This document shows, piece by piece, positions 49,686-60,309 of a stretch of 64,000 bases of DNA. How positions within the stretch are numbered: the first letter of the stretch is position 1; the number at the start of each line of letters is the position of its first letter. The stretch lies in the NCBI GenBank assembly GCA_902792535.1, contig CADAZU010000001.1, positions 1 to 64,000 of the forward strand, written 5' to 3'. A program made the position numbers and the translations under genes. Under the pieces are notes generated by a model, which was given only the letters and a program-made list of their open reading frames with translations, made no database searches and was not told the origin of the DNA. This DNA is from an uncultured Bacteroidales bacterium. GTDB taxonomy: Bacteria; Bacteroidota; Bacteroidia; Bacteroidales; Paludibacteraceae.

Positions 49686-52600
49686 ATGGATGAGGGTTTA
49701 CATTTTGAGATAACGGGCGAAAACGAAAGCCTTAAGCAAGCGGTTCGAGAGAGCGAACAGTTGATTGACGATCTCGGAGAAAAGGCTGAAGTCGCATGTG
49801 AGAAGTTAAAGCATATCTTTGAGAGTGGCGGTGTGATGACCGACAGCAGTATCAAGGATATGTTCAAAGATTTCTCGCTGGATGACTACGTGCAAGAGAT
49901 CGACGCTTTCGTTGCAGCCGGAGGTGACGCGGCGAACCAAGCCAAGGTGCTTGACATGGCGTTGCGTTCCATGCAGTCTGCGCTTGACGCTGCACCCGTC
50001 GATAACACCGCCCTCGTGGACGAACTGAACGGTATCGTTGAGAACATCAAAGCCGCCAAGGGAGCGTTAGAGGCACAGGTGATGAAAGAAGCCGAGGCAG
50101 CTGGTATGAACTTTTCTTTTTCTGCCGGCAACTCCGATATACTCACGCAAGAAGAGATTGATAAGTTAGAGCAGGCACGCAATGCGACGAAAGACCTCGC
50201 CGGTGCAGAGCAGGAATACCAGGACGTTGTGCAACAGCGCAGCCAACTTCCGCAGCCGCCTACGGGTGGTGGTGACGGTGGTAATGGCGGTAGTGGCGGA
50301 GGTAGCAATCCTCCGTCTAATCCGCCGAGCACGCCGACAGACAACCGCTCCATCAAGGATATCGAGAACGAGATCGAATCTCTCGACAAAACGATAGATA
50401 AGGTTACATCCAAGCAAGGTGAGATAACCGCTATGTTCGATTCGTATCGCGGAGCGGACGCTGCGGCTATGAGCATTCGCGGACTGAACCAAGCCAATGA
50501 TGAGATCGGTGACGGTTTCGCTGAGTTAGGCAGAGCGCAAGACGCTTATAACACCAAGATCGCCGACCTCGAAAGCCTTGCACAAAAGCAGGAACAGGCA
50601 TTGCAGAACCTCAAGAACGCACAAGAGCAGGCGTTTGCCAGCGGTGACAGCCGTGGTGCAGCACAAGCCCTTGCCGATTACAGCGCATTGTCCGGGCAGT
50701 TAGAACAGACGCGCCAACGTATTGAGCAAACCAAAGAGCAGGCGGCAAACCTCGGAGCAGTAATTGACAACAATGCCGATGTGCAGAACCGCTATAATGA
50801 TGTGTTAGACGCAGCCGAGTTTGCAGACGCAACGAACGACATAGGCGCGCTGCAAGAGGCTTTCGATAGCGAGAAAAATATCATGGAGGACTGTGAGCAA
50901 GAAATGAACCGAATGCAGGAGGAATTGGAGGAATTGCAAAAGCAGATGGCATCCGGCAAACTCACACCAGACGAGCAAGGCGCAGCACAGAAGAAACTCG
51001 ATGATCTCCGCAATAAGATCGCCGAGGTGGCGAGTGCGTATCAGAACGCGTCAGATCGTGCCAAACAGTTCGGTAGCAAGATAGGTCAGTCCATACCCGA
51101 TAACGCTACACAGTCCGGCGGTGTCAACCTCGGAGGTAGTGACAAAGGCGGTAAGACAGCCAAGTCCATCGGCAACGTAGGCGATTCAGCCAAATCAGCC
51201 AGCACGCAACTCGGTAAACTGCGTATGAACGTCACATCTATCACACGCGGTTTCAGTGCCATGTCGAAAGGCGGTGCGAATGTCATCACGGGTCTCGCAG
51301 GTGTCGGCAAAGGAGTAGCGGGTCTCTCGGCTCAACTGCTCACGCTCTTGGCAAACCCTGTTGTGCTCTTTATCGCGGCGATCGTGGCGGCTATTGCGGC
51401 TCTCATTAAGATGTTCAAGAACTTCGTCACGGGAACAGCAGAGGGCGCAGATATGTTCGCGTCGTGGATCGGCTATATCAAAGGTTTCAAAGAATGGGTC
51501 AATCAGATATTCACTGAAGTCGGCCGTAAGGTAGCGGAGTTCGTAAAGGGTTTCGGTACGTTCGGGCAGGCTATATGGGCATCGCTCAAAGTAGCCATCA
51601 CAGCCGTGTCTGCATGGGGTGCAGAGGTTATCGCTATCATCGGCGCAACCTTCTCCGGCTTGGGTGCGTATGTAACCGCAGCATGGGATAACATCGTCGG
51701 CGGTATCAAGAACGCATGGACGAAGACGAAAGCATGGTTTACGGGCGAAGAGGTTAAAGAGGAAGACCTTGTGCAGACCACCGACGCAAGCAGCGCGTTT
51801 GATGATCTCAAGAAGAAAGCCGCTGATTTCGGCAATACCGCCCGTAGCGAGTTAGCAGCCACCAAGGAAGAGAGCAAGGCACTTTGGCAAGAGTGGACGA
51901 AAGGCTTTTCTTCGTTCGAGATGCCGAGTTTCAAGGATTTCATGTCAACCTACGCGCAGATCGAGGAGTTACAACGCAGCATCGTCAAGCGAGAGCGTGA
52001 ATGGACGGTGACGAGTGCCGAGTTAGAAGCCAAACAGTCCGAACTCCAAGACCAACTCAACCGTGCAGGAAATGTGGATAAGTTGCAGAAGATGGTAGAA
52101 CTGCAAAAACTCGTGACGGACAAATACGACACGGAGTTAGGTATTGCACGCGACCAGTTGAGCATACAGCAGAAGATCAACGCACTCAAAGGGCGTAACG
52201 TCAGCGATGAAGATTTGAAGAAAGAGGCAGACCTCACCGCCAAAGTGCTCGGTATAGAGCAGAAACGCAATAACGAGGTGCGATCGCTAAAGAACCAGCA
52301 TATCGACCTTACCCGGCAGATCGAGGAGCAGCAGCGCGAGCAGCAGCGTATTCTCGCCAATAACACCCGTGAGCGAGAGATTTCCGCTTTGCAGCAGCAA
52401 CTCAAATACGAGAAAGACCTGACCAAGCAGTTAGAGATACAAGACCAAATCCGGCAGAAACAGTTGGAGAAAGAGTTGGAGGGTATCACCAAACAGCAGC
52501 AGGGCGCGATCAAGACCTCATTGGGTGCAGAGGCAGAGCAAGCCTTTGCCAACGGAGCGACCAAGGACGAACTGAAGGGCATGTTCACCGGCAACGATGC

Positions 52601-54611
52601 AGCATTAGCCGAGATAGACCGTATATTCGCGTACTACGATCAGTTGAGCGAAGACGCTCGCAATAAGTCCGCGCTGCAAGGCGCGTTTGCCGATTACGAT
52701 AAGGACTACCAAGCCTATATGCAGTACTGCGAAGAGGTGATAGCCGCAGAGGAGTGGAAACAGCAAGAGTTGGCGAAGATTGCGGCAGGTGAGAGTAACA
52801 TGACCGAGGCGCAGGTCAACCTCGCCTATAACAACCAAATCGAGCAGGCAGGCAAGAATGCTAATCTGGACGCGGCTGAACTCAAACTGACGGATATAGC
52901 CGCAGCGTTCCAAGCGAAGATAGCCAGCGCGACCGTAGAGGGTATCGAAGAGGCGTACGAAGAGTTAGAGACCGCCATCACGGGGGAGAATAACCTCATT
53001 GATAAGATCATGGGTATGTCCGACGAGCAGAAAGCCGCCCGGACGGAAGCACTCAACACGCAGATGACCGCAGACCAAGCCATTGCATCCGACGAGAACC
53101 AAGACCCGAATGCCCGCGCAGAAGCCGAGGAACGTATCTTGAACGCACAGCGCGAGATACTGTTGCTCTCGTATGATCAGCAGCAGTTGGATGGGCAGAA
53201 GATAAAGAACACCGAGGTCTTGGAGCGTATGCGCAAGAAAGCCACGGCGGCAGAGCAGCAGGGCAACAAAGTCGTATCATCGACCACGGTTAAGAACATG
53301 CGTAACATGAAAGCGATGGCAGGCGCACTCGGAGCAGTAGCCGACATGGCAGACATGGTAGCAGACACGTTCGGCGGCGCGATGAGCAAGAAAGCAAAGA
53401 AGGCATTGGGTGTCATCAGCGACGTAGCCAAGACGGGAACATCGGTCATCAGCGGCATTGAGAACCTTGTGAACGTAGCGACCAAAGGTATGACAGTCAC
53501 GGCTGCGTCCGGCGTAGCCAGTATGTCCGCACTCGAAAAGGCATCGTTCATTCTTACTATTCTCTCCGTGGCTGTGCAGGCAATCACGGCAATAGCGCAG
53601 TTCCTTATGAAATTCACAGCCGCAGCGAAGATGCAAGAGCAGATCGACGAACATCTTGACCGCGTAAAGCAGTTGGAGTACGAGCACGATAAACTTGAGC
53701 GGCAGTATCAGAACTCGACGGGTACGGCGTACTACAAGAACATGTCGAAAGCAGCCAAGGACTACGAAAACATCATTCGTGAGCAAAACGCCGCATTGGC
53801 AGAGGCAAACAAACTGTACGAGTACCAGGCATCCAAGTACGGAGAGGACAGCGGCAAGGCGCAGGACGCGAAAGAGCAGGCGCAAGAGATTGAGAAACAG
53901 AAAGCCGAATACGAAGACGCACAACGCGAGTTGTATCAGACGATGATGGAAGACCTGTCCGGCACAAGCCTCAAGTCTTTCTCCGAGAACCTTGCAGACG
54001 CGCTCGTTGAGGGTTTCAAGCAAGGCAAGGACGAGGTAAATGACGTGTGGGACGACATGATGGACGACCTCATGCGAACAATGATGAAAAACCAACTCGC
54101 ACTCGCTATCGAAGACATGTTCGATGACGTATTCAAACACCTCAATCAGAAGACTTCCGACGGTAGCCTTACGCAGTCCGAGATAGACGAGATCATGGCA
54201 GAGTTCGACGCGAAGAGCGAGCAAGCCAAGTACCTTGCAGAGCAGTATTATAATATGATGAGCGAGCGCGGGTTGCTCGATGATGATCTGGACGCAGAGG
54301 GTTCGCAAGGTTTCGGGCAGATGACGCAAGATCAAGCGGACACGCTCACGGCACGGTTCACTGCATTGCAGATGGAGGGTGCGAACGTGGTAGCCATCGC
54401 GCAACTAATGTATGAGGGTATGCTCGAGCAGCAGGGCGTAGCCGAGCGGCAGACCAGTTTGTTGCAGAGTATCGACCAATATCAGCAATTAGTATTCATG
54501 CAAGCGCAAGACCACCTCGACCAACTGCAAATCATTGCCGACAACACCGCCCTGCTCTCCGAGACCAACTCACGCCTCAAAGCAATCGAACAAAACACCG
54601 ATAAGTTATGA
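49686..54611 (+). CDS. Tape measure protein
   Basis: 1641 aa. Long coiled coils (about 1-150, 210-470, 750-900), a Gly/Pro linker (GGDGGNGGSGGGSNPP), hydrophobic helices at about 550-590 (NPVVLFIAAIVAAIAALI) and 1290-1320, and Gln/Glu-rich repeats. Size indicates a long tail. It spans the tail tube and is ejected with DNA. Confidence 0.9.
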   Translation: MDEGLHFEITGENESLKQAVRESEQLIDDLGEKAEVACEKLKHIFESGGVMTDSSIKDMFKDFSLDDYVQEIDAFVAAGGDAANQAKVLDMALRSMQSALDAAPVDNTALVDELNGIVENIKAAKGALEAQVMKEAEAAGMNFSFSAGNSDILTQEEIDKLEQARNATKDLAGAEQEYQDVVQQRSQLPQPPTGGGDGGNGGSGGGSNPPSNPPSTPTDNRSIKDIENEIESLDKTIDKVTSKQGEITAMFDSYRGADAAAMSIRGLNQANDEIGDGFAELGRAQDAYNTKIADLESLAQKQEQALQNLKNAQEQAFASGDSRGAAQALADYSALSGQLEQTRQRIEQTKEQAANLGAVIDNNADVQNRYNDVLDAAEFADATNDIGALQEAFDSEKNIMEDCEQEMNRMQEELEELQKQMASGKLTPDEQGAAQKKLDDLRNKIAEVASAYQNASDRAKQFGSKIGQSIPDNATQSGGVNLGGSDKGGKTAKSIGNVGDSAKSASTQLGKLRMNVTSITRGFSAMSKGGANVITGLAGVGKGVAGLSAQLLTLLANPVVLFIAAIVAAIAALIKMFKNFVTGTAEGADMFASWIGYIKGFKEWVNQIFTEVGRKVAEFVKGFGTFGQAIWASLKVAITAVSAWGAEVIAIIGATFSGLGAYVTAAWDNIVGGIKNAWTKTKAWFTGEEVKEEDLVQTTDASSAFDDLKKKAADFGNTARSELAATKEESKALWQEWTKGFSSFEMPSFKDFMSTYAQIEELQRSIVKREREWTVTSAELEAKQSELQDQLNRAGNVDKLQKMVELQKLVTDKYDTELGIARDQLSIQQKINALKGRNVSDEDLKKEADLTAKVLGIEQKRNNEVRSLKNQHIDLTRQIEEQQREQQRILANNTREREISALQQQLKYEKDLTKQLEIQDQIRQKQLEKELEGITKQQQGAIKTSLGAEAEQAFANGATKDELKGMFTGNDAALAEIDRIFAYYDQLSEDARNKSALQGAFADYDKDYQAYMQYCEEVIAAEEWKQQELAKIAAGESNMTEAQVNLAYNNQIEQAGKNANLDAAELKLTDIAAAFQAKIASATVEGIEEAYEELETAITGENNLIDKIMGMSDEQKAARTEALNTQMTADQAIASDENQDPNARAEAEERILNAQREILLLSYDQQQLDGQKIKNTEVLERMRKKATAAEQQGNKVVSSTTVKNMRNMKAMAGALGAVADMADMVADTFGGAMSKKAKKALGVISDVAKTGTSVISGIENLVNVATKGMTVTAASGVASMSALEKASFILTILSVAVQAITAIAQFLMKFTAAAKMQEQIDEHLDRVKQLEYEHDKLERQYQNSTGTAYYKNMSKAAKDYENIIREQNAALAEANKLYEYQASKYGEDSGKAQDAKEQAQEIEKQKAEYEDAQRELYQTMMEDLSGTSLKSFSENLADALVEGFKQGKDEVNDVWDDMMDDLMRTMMKNQLALAIEDMFDDVFKHLNQKTSDGSLTQSEIDEIMAEFDAKSEQAKYLAEQYYNMMSERGLLDDDLDAEGSQGFGQMTQDQADTLTARFTALQMEGANVVAIAQLMYEGMLEQQGVAERQTSLLQSIDQYQQLVFMQAQDHLDQLQIIADNTALLSETNSRLKAIEQNTDKL

Positions 54612-55078
54612 TGACAACCGACTATTTCAACCGGCTCAAAGCCGACCTCTTGACCACATACGCCGCCGACCTGTGCGAGGAGAGCCTTGCGGATATCCAA
54701 GCGGCGACCAACGTGCAAGAGTTCATCGCAGTACTCAATAAGTACACTGCCTTCCTCAAATACAAGTGCATCCCGACGATCGACTGGGTGCGCAAGTGGT
54801 TCGGCGACTACAAAAGTGACGCGGAGGAATGCGGTTGTTATCTCGACTGCGTACGTGTCGTGACCAACCCCACAACCCCGATCACGCTCTACGGCAAAGC
54901 CAGCGTGACGCTCATCGTGACCGAGCCGCATGTCTATCAGATCACGACCCAAGACGAGAGCCGTTTGAACATCGACGCGAACGGAGTGGCGGCGGTCAAC
55001 GTCCGGCAGAAACACCAAAGCGAGGTGACAGTCCTCAACCAAGCAAAGACATCAATCATCAAAATACGTAAAGTATGA
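54608..55078 (+). CDS. Tail protein downstream of tape measure
   Basis: 156 aa, overlaps the tape measure by 4 bp. The second half is a small beta domain (ITLYGKASVTLIV, VAAVNVRQ). By position it is a distal tail component. Confidence 0.65.
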   Translation: MMTTDYFNRLKADLLTTYAADLCEESLADIQAATNVQEFIAVLNKYTAFLKYKCIPTIDWVRKWFGDYKSDAEECGCYLDCVRVVTNPTTPITLYGKASVTLIVTEPHVYQITTQDESRLNIDANGVAAVNVRQKHQSEVTVLNQAKTSIIKIRKV

Positions 55079-55506
55079 CATTGCATATTTCACTCAACGG
55101 CAGAGACATCACGGAGTACGGCATTACCCCGATGGACGGTATTATCAACGCCCTGATGAAACCTGCGGGTTATAAGAAACTCATCACGAACTCCAACGCG
55201 GCGTTCGATGGTGTAGTACCCGTTATCAATGCGCAACGCAAGAAAGACAGCCGCACCGTCACGCTCAATTTCTACCTGCGTTCGACCTCGCTTATCGACC
55301 GTCGCAGGGATGTGGAGACCTTGGAGGAGGCACTCGTGGCAGGCATCGGCAACGGCGTGAATGAACTGTATGTGTCCGAGTTGGAACAGACCTACCGGCT
55401 CATCTTCGAGGGCATCACGTCGTTCAACGCCAACGTCCATGAGAAAGCCATCATCGCAATCAAGTTTATGGAGTTCTGCCCGACCGCAGAAAACCGCGTA
55501 CCCTAA
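55075..55506 (+). CDS. Distal tail-like protein
   Basis: 143 aa, beta-rich; ISLNGRDITEYGI start and LSELYVSELEQTYRLIFEG-like strands resemble Dit-type proteins in arrangement. Precedes the tip/fibre gene. Confidence 0.6.
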   Translation: MTLHISLNGRDITEYGITPMDGIINALMKPAGYKKLITNSNAAFDGVVPVINAQRKKDSRTVTLNFYLRSTSLIDRRRDVETLEEALVAGIGNGVNELYVSELEQTYRLIFEGITSFNANVHEKAIIAIKFMEFCPTAENRVP

Positions 55507-55518
55507 AAAGACATCATT

Positions 55519-58500
55519 ATGGCAGCAAGAACAGCACTCAAAGACATTCAGATATTCAACCCGTACGTCAATGGTAACGGGTCATTCAACGCGTATTCGT
55601 ACTATGATCACGGTGTCGAGACGCAAGAGAACTTTCGTGACGTGTTCCCCGTAACCGACCAATGTGAGCGTTCGGCGCAACTGATGGGCGATGACTACGT
55701 GCGGCTGAAGTTCAACCTCACGGCGTATGTGCCTATGGCGGCATTCTCCTTTATCCGCTACAATGGTCAGACTTTCTTCCTGATGAACGACTACTGCCCG
55801 CACAGCAACGGCTCGCGTAAGATTTACGACGGGCAGGGTAACGCGGAGGTCGTGTCTGATTCGTATGAGTACGATATGAAGTTCTACTCGGTGGCGAACA
55901 TGCTGCGCAAGCCTATCTGTTACCGCCATGTCAAGGTAGCCAAAGGGGCGACTGCTGCCGACGGTTATCACGAGTGGGACGAGCCGGAGATCACGGTGAG
56001 TGCGACGCTGCCAACGATGTACGTCATCATCGTGCAGTCCATCGCGCGGTACACCACCCGTCTTGACAGCAACCTCCTCCTCACGCAGATGCTCGCTACC
56101 ATACCGACCAACGGACTGGATAGCACGGGTATCGCACCAAAGAACACCGTCAAACTGACCGCAGACACGGAATTGGCGACGTTCAACTTCAACGGCGATA
56201 ACATTGCCGATGTATGTACCACCGTAGCCAACGCGTACAGCGATGCGAAGAAAGAGACGGAATGGTATATCGAAGAGGACGCGAACCACAGTCTGACGCT
56301 GCATTTCTGCAAGTGCCTTGATACGCAGAGCATGAACCATGCCGATGATTTCTCGTATAAGAACACCGAGGGTATCAACCGCGAGACGCACCCGGTCATC
56401 ACGGGCGGTCTGAAGAAAGTCGATTACTCCCGCGACGAGTCCAACATACCGCAGGTAATCATCCCGTACGGTTCGGAGCGTAACATGACATACCAAGCCG
56501 TCAAAGGTATCGACGAGGTGTCGCAGATGCAGTCCACGTTCGGCAAGCGGCTGCGGCTCAAAGCCAACCACACCTGCACCGTGGACGGGGTGACGTACCC
56601 GACTGCCGCCATGCAAGCGGCTGGTATCACCGGCGCGTATGCCGTCAAGGACAAAGACAATAACACCGTCATCCTTGGAGTGGACGCACACGGCGGTATC
56701 GCCAACGACCAAGTGAACACGGGTAACGAGAAAGTGGAGTATTTCGATGATGTGTACCCGCAGTGCCATTTCGTTGTGAGTAAGGTCGAAGAGCGCAGCA
56801 AGAAGAAAGACGGTAACACCATCCCCGAATACACCTGCGAGGGTATCGTAGTCAATTCGCAAGGGCAGGAGATCCAGCCTGAAGGTGATTTCTACCCCCT
56901 TCAGATCGAAGAGGGCAAGACGCTCTCCGTGCGCTTTGAGAGCGGCTACCTCAACGGACGCGAGTTCGAGATCGCCAATAAGACGCAGAAGAAAACCAAC
57001 CCGTCCACGGGTCAGCCCGAGACCAACTACACCCTGCGGTTCGTCATCGTAGCCGACGGTTCGATAGAGGACGGTACGCTCATTCCGAGCGGTAACTTCA
57101 AGCCGAGGGCACGAGAGGCGGGCGGCTATGAGGGTGATAAGTTTGCCCTGTTCAACATGAAGATGCCCGAAGCGTATATCACCTATGCACAAGAGGAGTT
57201 GGCGCAGAAAGCGTACGAAAAACTGATGGAGTACCAGGACACCGTGCCCGATGTCAAGTGTACGTCCGACCCCGATTCGTTCGGCGGCAAGGATGTCTAT
57301 TTCGGTGCGCAGTACACCATTAACTCCGAGAAGTTAGGCTTTACGCTCAACGAGCAGAACCGCCGTGTGCCGGTGGACTTTATCTCCCGCGTCGTGGCAT
57401 ATTCGTACAAACTGACCAAGGTGGACGATGTGTCGTTTACGTTGTCAAGTGCCTTGGTGCGCGGTGTGCTGTCCGAGATGGAGGCGGCGATCACCAATGT
57501 GTCGTACGCTACCGAAGGTCTCGGTCAGCGGTCTATCAACCTCTCCCGTCGCGGCTGGCGTGACGCAAGCGAGGTGGCAGACATGATCACGAGCATGAAC
57601 ACCGAGATGATGCTGGTCGGTAACGAAAAGTACCAGTTCGGCTATACCTCCGAGATACTGCCGTTGCATACCAATGGTGTGTTCACGGGGCTGAAAGTGT
57701 CGTATGGTCAGTTACAGCACACGCAGCAGCCGTATATCGACTATGCCAACGGCGGTCTATGGCAGATCCAGCCGGAAGCGTCGCTGAATGCCGACTACCA
57801 AGGCAATGCGCTCGACGGAACGAAACCGTATTACGTGTTCGCTGTCTGCGGTACTGACAACCTCGAATGGGCGACGGTCATCCTCATGGATAAGGACGCA
57901 GCCGAGACGAACGGGGTCTATCACAAAGACGCGGAGATAAGCGACCAAGACCAATACCCGCAATACCTGTTGTTAGGTATCTTGAGTTCGGAGTTTGCCG
58001 AAGAAAAAAACGGTCAGATGACCTATGAGCGTGTCTTTAGCCCTACTTGCGGTTTTACGGCTATCGAGGGCGGCACGATCACCACCGAGCAGATTCAGGA
58101 CGCAAACCGCCAACTCATCATCGACTTCCTCTCCAAGCCCCCCCGTATTATTGCTGTTAACGGAGCGGAGGTGTTCGGTAACATAAGGTTCAAGTCCATG
58201 CTGACCGAAGACGGCAAGAACGCCGGAGAGGAAATCTTCAAGGAGATAGGCGGCGAGAACCTGTATTCCGGCGTTGACCCGTGCCAGATAATTACATCTA
58301 CAAAAGATACGGATATAGTTCTTGAGAATGGAAAGAAATATGTAATCTCCATAGCAGCTATAGACGGAAACGCATACGGACTGTTAGCGAAAGAGAAGAT
58401 AGGCTCTGCTTATAGTGATTTGGGGTGGATGGTTAAGGATGGTACTATCGGAACTATGCAGCACTATAAGAATAAAACGCTTGTGGTCACAGGGCATGGC

Positions 58501-59700
58501 GGGAAACTCGCGCTGCAAGTTACTTCGAGTGGGGCTGATTACTACTACACCCTCACGGGCATCATGGTACAGCAGGGAGAGAAACCGACTGCTTACCACG
58601 CAGGCTATCTCGCCAAGGCTCTTGAACGCGACGCGACGAAAGAGGTGACGAGTATCGACGGAGGTCTGCTGCTCTCTGCACTCATCAAGTTAGTGCAAGG
58701 CGGTGTCGTTCGGGCAGGTATGAGCGGTCTCGCTGACTACGGACAAAAGACCATTGACGGGCAAACGTATCAGTCGGAGGGTGTTGGCTTTTGGGCAGGT
58801 GCCGACTATGAAGACGCTCTCGCTGCCGCTTGTGGCATTGAGACGAACACGTTGCCGCCTGTATTCCTATCTAAGACTGGCTACAAGAGCCGCATAGGCT
58901 GCTTCCGTGTAGTAAATAGGAACACGATTGCCGTAGTTACAGATCAAAGCACTATTTATGTCACGAATGATAGCATTTCTAATACAGTTACCGTTGAGGA
59001 AACGCATGTGGAAGAGTGTTTGAGTTCGTACAAAAGTCTGGATGGAACAGGAAGTAACTCTGGAGAGGTGTTTGCTTCTAAGTCGTTTGTTATATCAGGA
59101 GGAAAATACGCAATAAAAGTGCCTGCATACACGATAGACGCTTCTGCGTATTCAAGCACACGTCCTATCAACGGAGCATATGCGAGAGTAGAAGGCAGTT
59201 TTACTCTGCATATGGAGATAAGGCATAGTAATGGAACTGTTATATATAGTTCTGATGATAAGTATTGTGGAATATCTGCGAACTGCTATAACCCTAACGA
59301 AAGCAACAATGCTACAGACTCAAAGACGATGCCAGCAGTAGAATTGCCGGATGTGGAATTACCTGCAGGTACAGTGATCATAGAGATTAAGGGAGTTTAC
59401 GATTTGTCGATCGACGGTCAAAATATGTTGTCCAATCATATCTCATTCCAAGGTCATGCCGTAACAGCATCTATCATCAATATGGATAAATTTGTTGTAT
59501 TGGCGAAAGATGGAATTGGAATCATTGCTAACGCGATGAGTACGTTCTATGTATATACCGACTCGACGGATATGCTAAAGGTAATCGCCAAGGGTCTGCC
59601 TTCATCAAATCCGAATGTTGCAGGTCAGTTGTACACGCAGAATGTGAACATCAACGGAACTACGCAGAAAATAGTTTGTGTAAGCACAGGCAGCGTTTAA
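55519..59700 (+). CDS. Tail tip / receptor-binding protein
   Basis: 1393 aa. The N-terminal about 900 residues resemble a tail-associated tip (Tal-like) protein; the last about 450 residues are a beta-rich distal part. From about 58290 onwards, notably 58290-58440 and 58900-59700, base composition is clearly more AT-rich than the rest, which suggests module exchange at the receptor-binding end. The stop overlaps the convergent lipoprotein gene. Confidence 0.82.
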   Translation: MAARTALKDIQIFNPYVNGNGSFNAYSYYDHGVETQENFRDVFPVTDQCERSAQLMGDDYVRLKFNLTAYVPMAAFSFIRYNGQTFFLMNDYCPHSNGSRKIYDGQGNAEVVSDSYEYDMKFYSVANMLRKPICYRHVKVAKGATAADGYHEWDEPEITVSATLPTMYVIIVQSIARYTTRLDSNLLLTQMLATIPTNGLDSTGIAPKNTVKLTADTELATFNFNGDNIADVCTTVANAYSDAKKETEWYIEEDANHSLTLHFCKCLDTQSMNHADDFSYKNTEGINRETHPVITGGLKKVDYSRDESNIPQVIIPYGSERNMTYQAVKGIDEVSQMQSTFGKRLRLKANHTCTVDGVTYPTAAMQAAGITGAYAVKDKDNNTVILGVDAHGGIANDQVNTGNEKVEYFDDVYPQCHFVVSKVEERSKKKDGNTIPEYTCEGIVVNSQGQEIQPEGDFYPLQIEEGKTLSVRFESGYLNGREFEIANKTQKKTNPSTGQPETNYTLRFVIVADGSIEDGTLIPSGNFKPRAREAGGYEGDKFALFNMKMPEAYITYAQEELAQKAYEKLMEYQDTVPDVKCTSDPDSFGGKDVYFGAQYTINSEKLGFTLNEQNRRVPVDFISRVVAYSYKLTKVDDVSFTLSSALVRGVLSEMEAAITNVSYATEGLGQRSINLSRRGWRDASEVADMITSMNTEMMLVGNEKYQFGYTSEILPLHTNGVFTGLKVSYGQLQHTQQPYIDYANGGLWQIQPEASLNADYQGNALDGTKPYYVFAVCGTDNLEWATVILMDKDAAETNGVYHKDAEISDQDQYPQYLLLGILSSEFAEEKNGQMTYERVFSPTCGFTAIEGGTITTEQIQDANRQLIIDFLSKPPRIIAVNGAEVFGNIRFKSMLTEDGKNAGEEIFKEIGGENLYSGVDPCQIITSTKDTDIVLENGKKYVISIAAIDGNAYGLLAKEKIGSAYSDLGWMVKDGTIGTMQHYKNKTLVVTGHGGKLALQVTSSGADYYYTLTGIMVQQGEKPTAYHAGYLAKALERDATKEVTSIDGGLLLSALIKLVQGGVVRAGMSGLADYGQKTIDGQTYQSEGVGFWAGADYEDALAAACGIETNTLPPVFLSKTGYKSRIGCFRVVNRNTIAVVTDQSTIYVTNDSISNTVTVEETHVEECLSSYKSLDGTGSNSGEVFASKSFVISGGKYAIKVPAYTIDASAYSSTRPINGAYARVEGSFTLHMEIRHSNGTVIYSSDDKYCGISANCYNPNESNNATDSKTMPAVELPDVELPAGTVIIEIKGVYDLSIDGQNMLSNHISFQGHAVTASIINMDKFVVLAKDGIGIIANAMSTFYVYTDSTDMLKVIAKGLPSSNPNVAGQLYTQNVNINGTTQKIVCVSTGSV

Positions 59701-60128
59701 TCTTGCATCAAGTAGTGAATAGAACTACCGATAATAGTGAGCGTATCAGTGAATGATGCCTCGCTCTTATCTATTCCGACCGTGAAGAAGACTTTCGGAT
59801 ATGCCATCTTGTACGATGAGTATGTGTTGAAATCCATCTCCGGCATAGGTGTTAAATCATTGTAGATTGTGCAATATGAGTAAGCACTATCCTTTGAGAA
59901 GAAGTTTATGACATGCCAGAACTGCTCATAGCCGTATGGGTTCTTGTCTTCTCCAGATATGTCACTTACATACATCTTACCTACAGGCGACCAAGTGGCG
60001 GGATCGGAGGGTTGATGTTGAGAGGTGGGGGTGTCTCCATCTTTCTTCGTATCGTCAGGCTCGTCCTGATTGCAGGAGATCAGAGTGAATACGCACAATA
60101 GCGCAAGAATGGTATTTGAGGGTTGCAT
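59697..60128 (-). CDS. Lipoprotein (moron)
   Basis: 143 aa from the ATG at 60128; the longer frame runs through the promoter and is rejected. Signal peptide with lipobox LISC and Cys19; following acidic residues (NQDEPDD) resemble Bacteroidetes surface-lipoprotein export signals. Own promoter upstream. Lipoprotein genes expressed from prophages often confer superinfection exclusion; that is inferred. Confidence 0.78.
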   Translation of the reverse strand: MQPSNTILALLCVFTLISCNQDEPDDTKKDGDTPTSQHQPSDPATWSPVGKMYVSDISGEDKNPYGYEQFWHVINFFSKDSAYSYCTIYNDLTPMPEMDFNTYSSYKMAYPKVFFTVGIDKSEASFTDTLTIIGSSIHYLMQD

Positions 60129-60155
60129 ATCGTTGAGGGTTTTACAAATCGGGTG

Positions 60156-60187
60156 CAAAGGTACGAAAAAAAAGTGACATCTGCAAA
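60156..60187 (-). promoter_or_regulatory. Promoter of the lipoprotein gene
   Basis: Minus-strand TTTG at 60187-60184 and TACCTTTG at 60163-60156, 20-bp spacing. Start near 60149, 21 nt before the ATG. Confidence 0.8.
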
Positions 60188-60206
60188 TAATTCCGGCAAA
60201 AAGCAT

Positions 60207-60234
60207 TAAAAAAAGGAGGAAACACCTCCTTTCG
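60207..60234 (-). terminator. Terminator of the right-end minus operon
   Basis: AAAGGAGG pairs with CCTCCTTT around TGTTT on the minus strand, followed by TTTTTAA. Directly upstream of the lipoprotein promoter. Confidence 0.8.
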
Positions 60235-60253
60235 TATGGTCAAAACCCTTCAC

Positions 60254-60309
60254 CGCGTTCAAGCACTTGCCTTCAACGCGTTCAAGCACTTGCCTTCACC
60301 GTGGTCAAG
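60254..60309. repeat. 23-bp direct repeat
   Basis: CGCGTTCAAGCACTTGCCTT-CAA/CAC occurs at 60254 and 60277, with a partial third copy, CGTGGTCAAG, at 60300. Just behind the regulator's stop codon. Confidence 0.7.
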
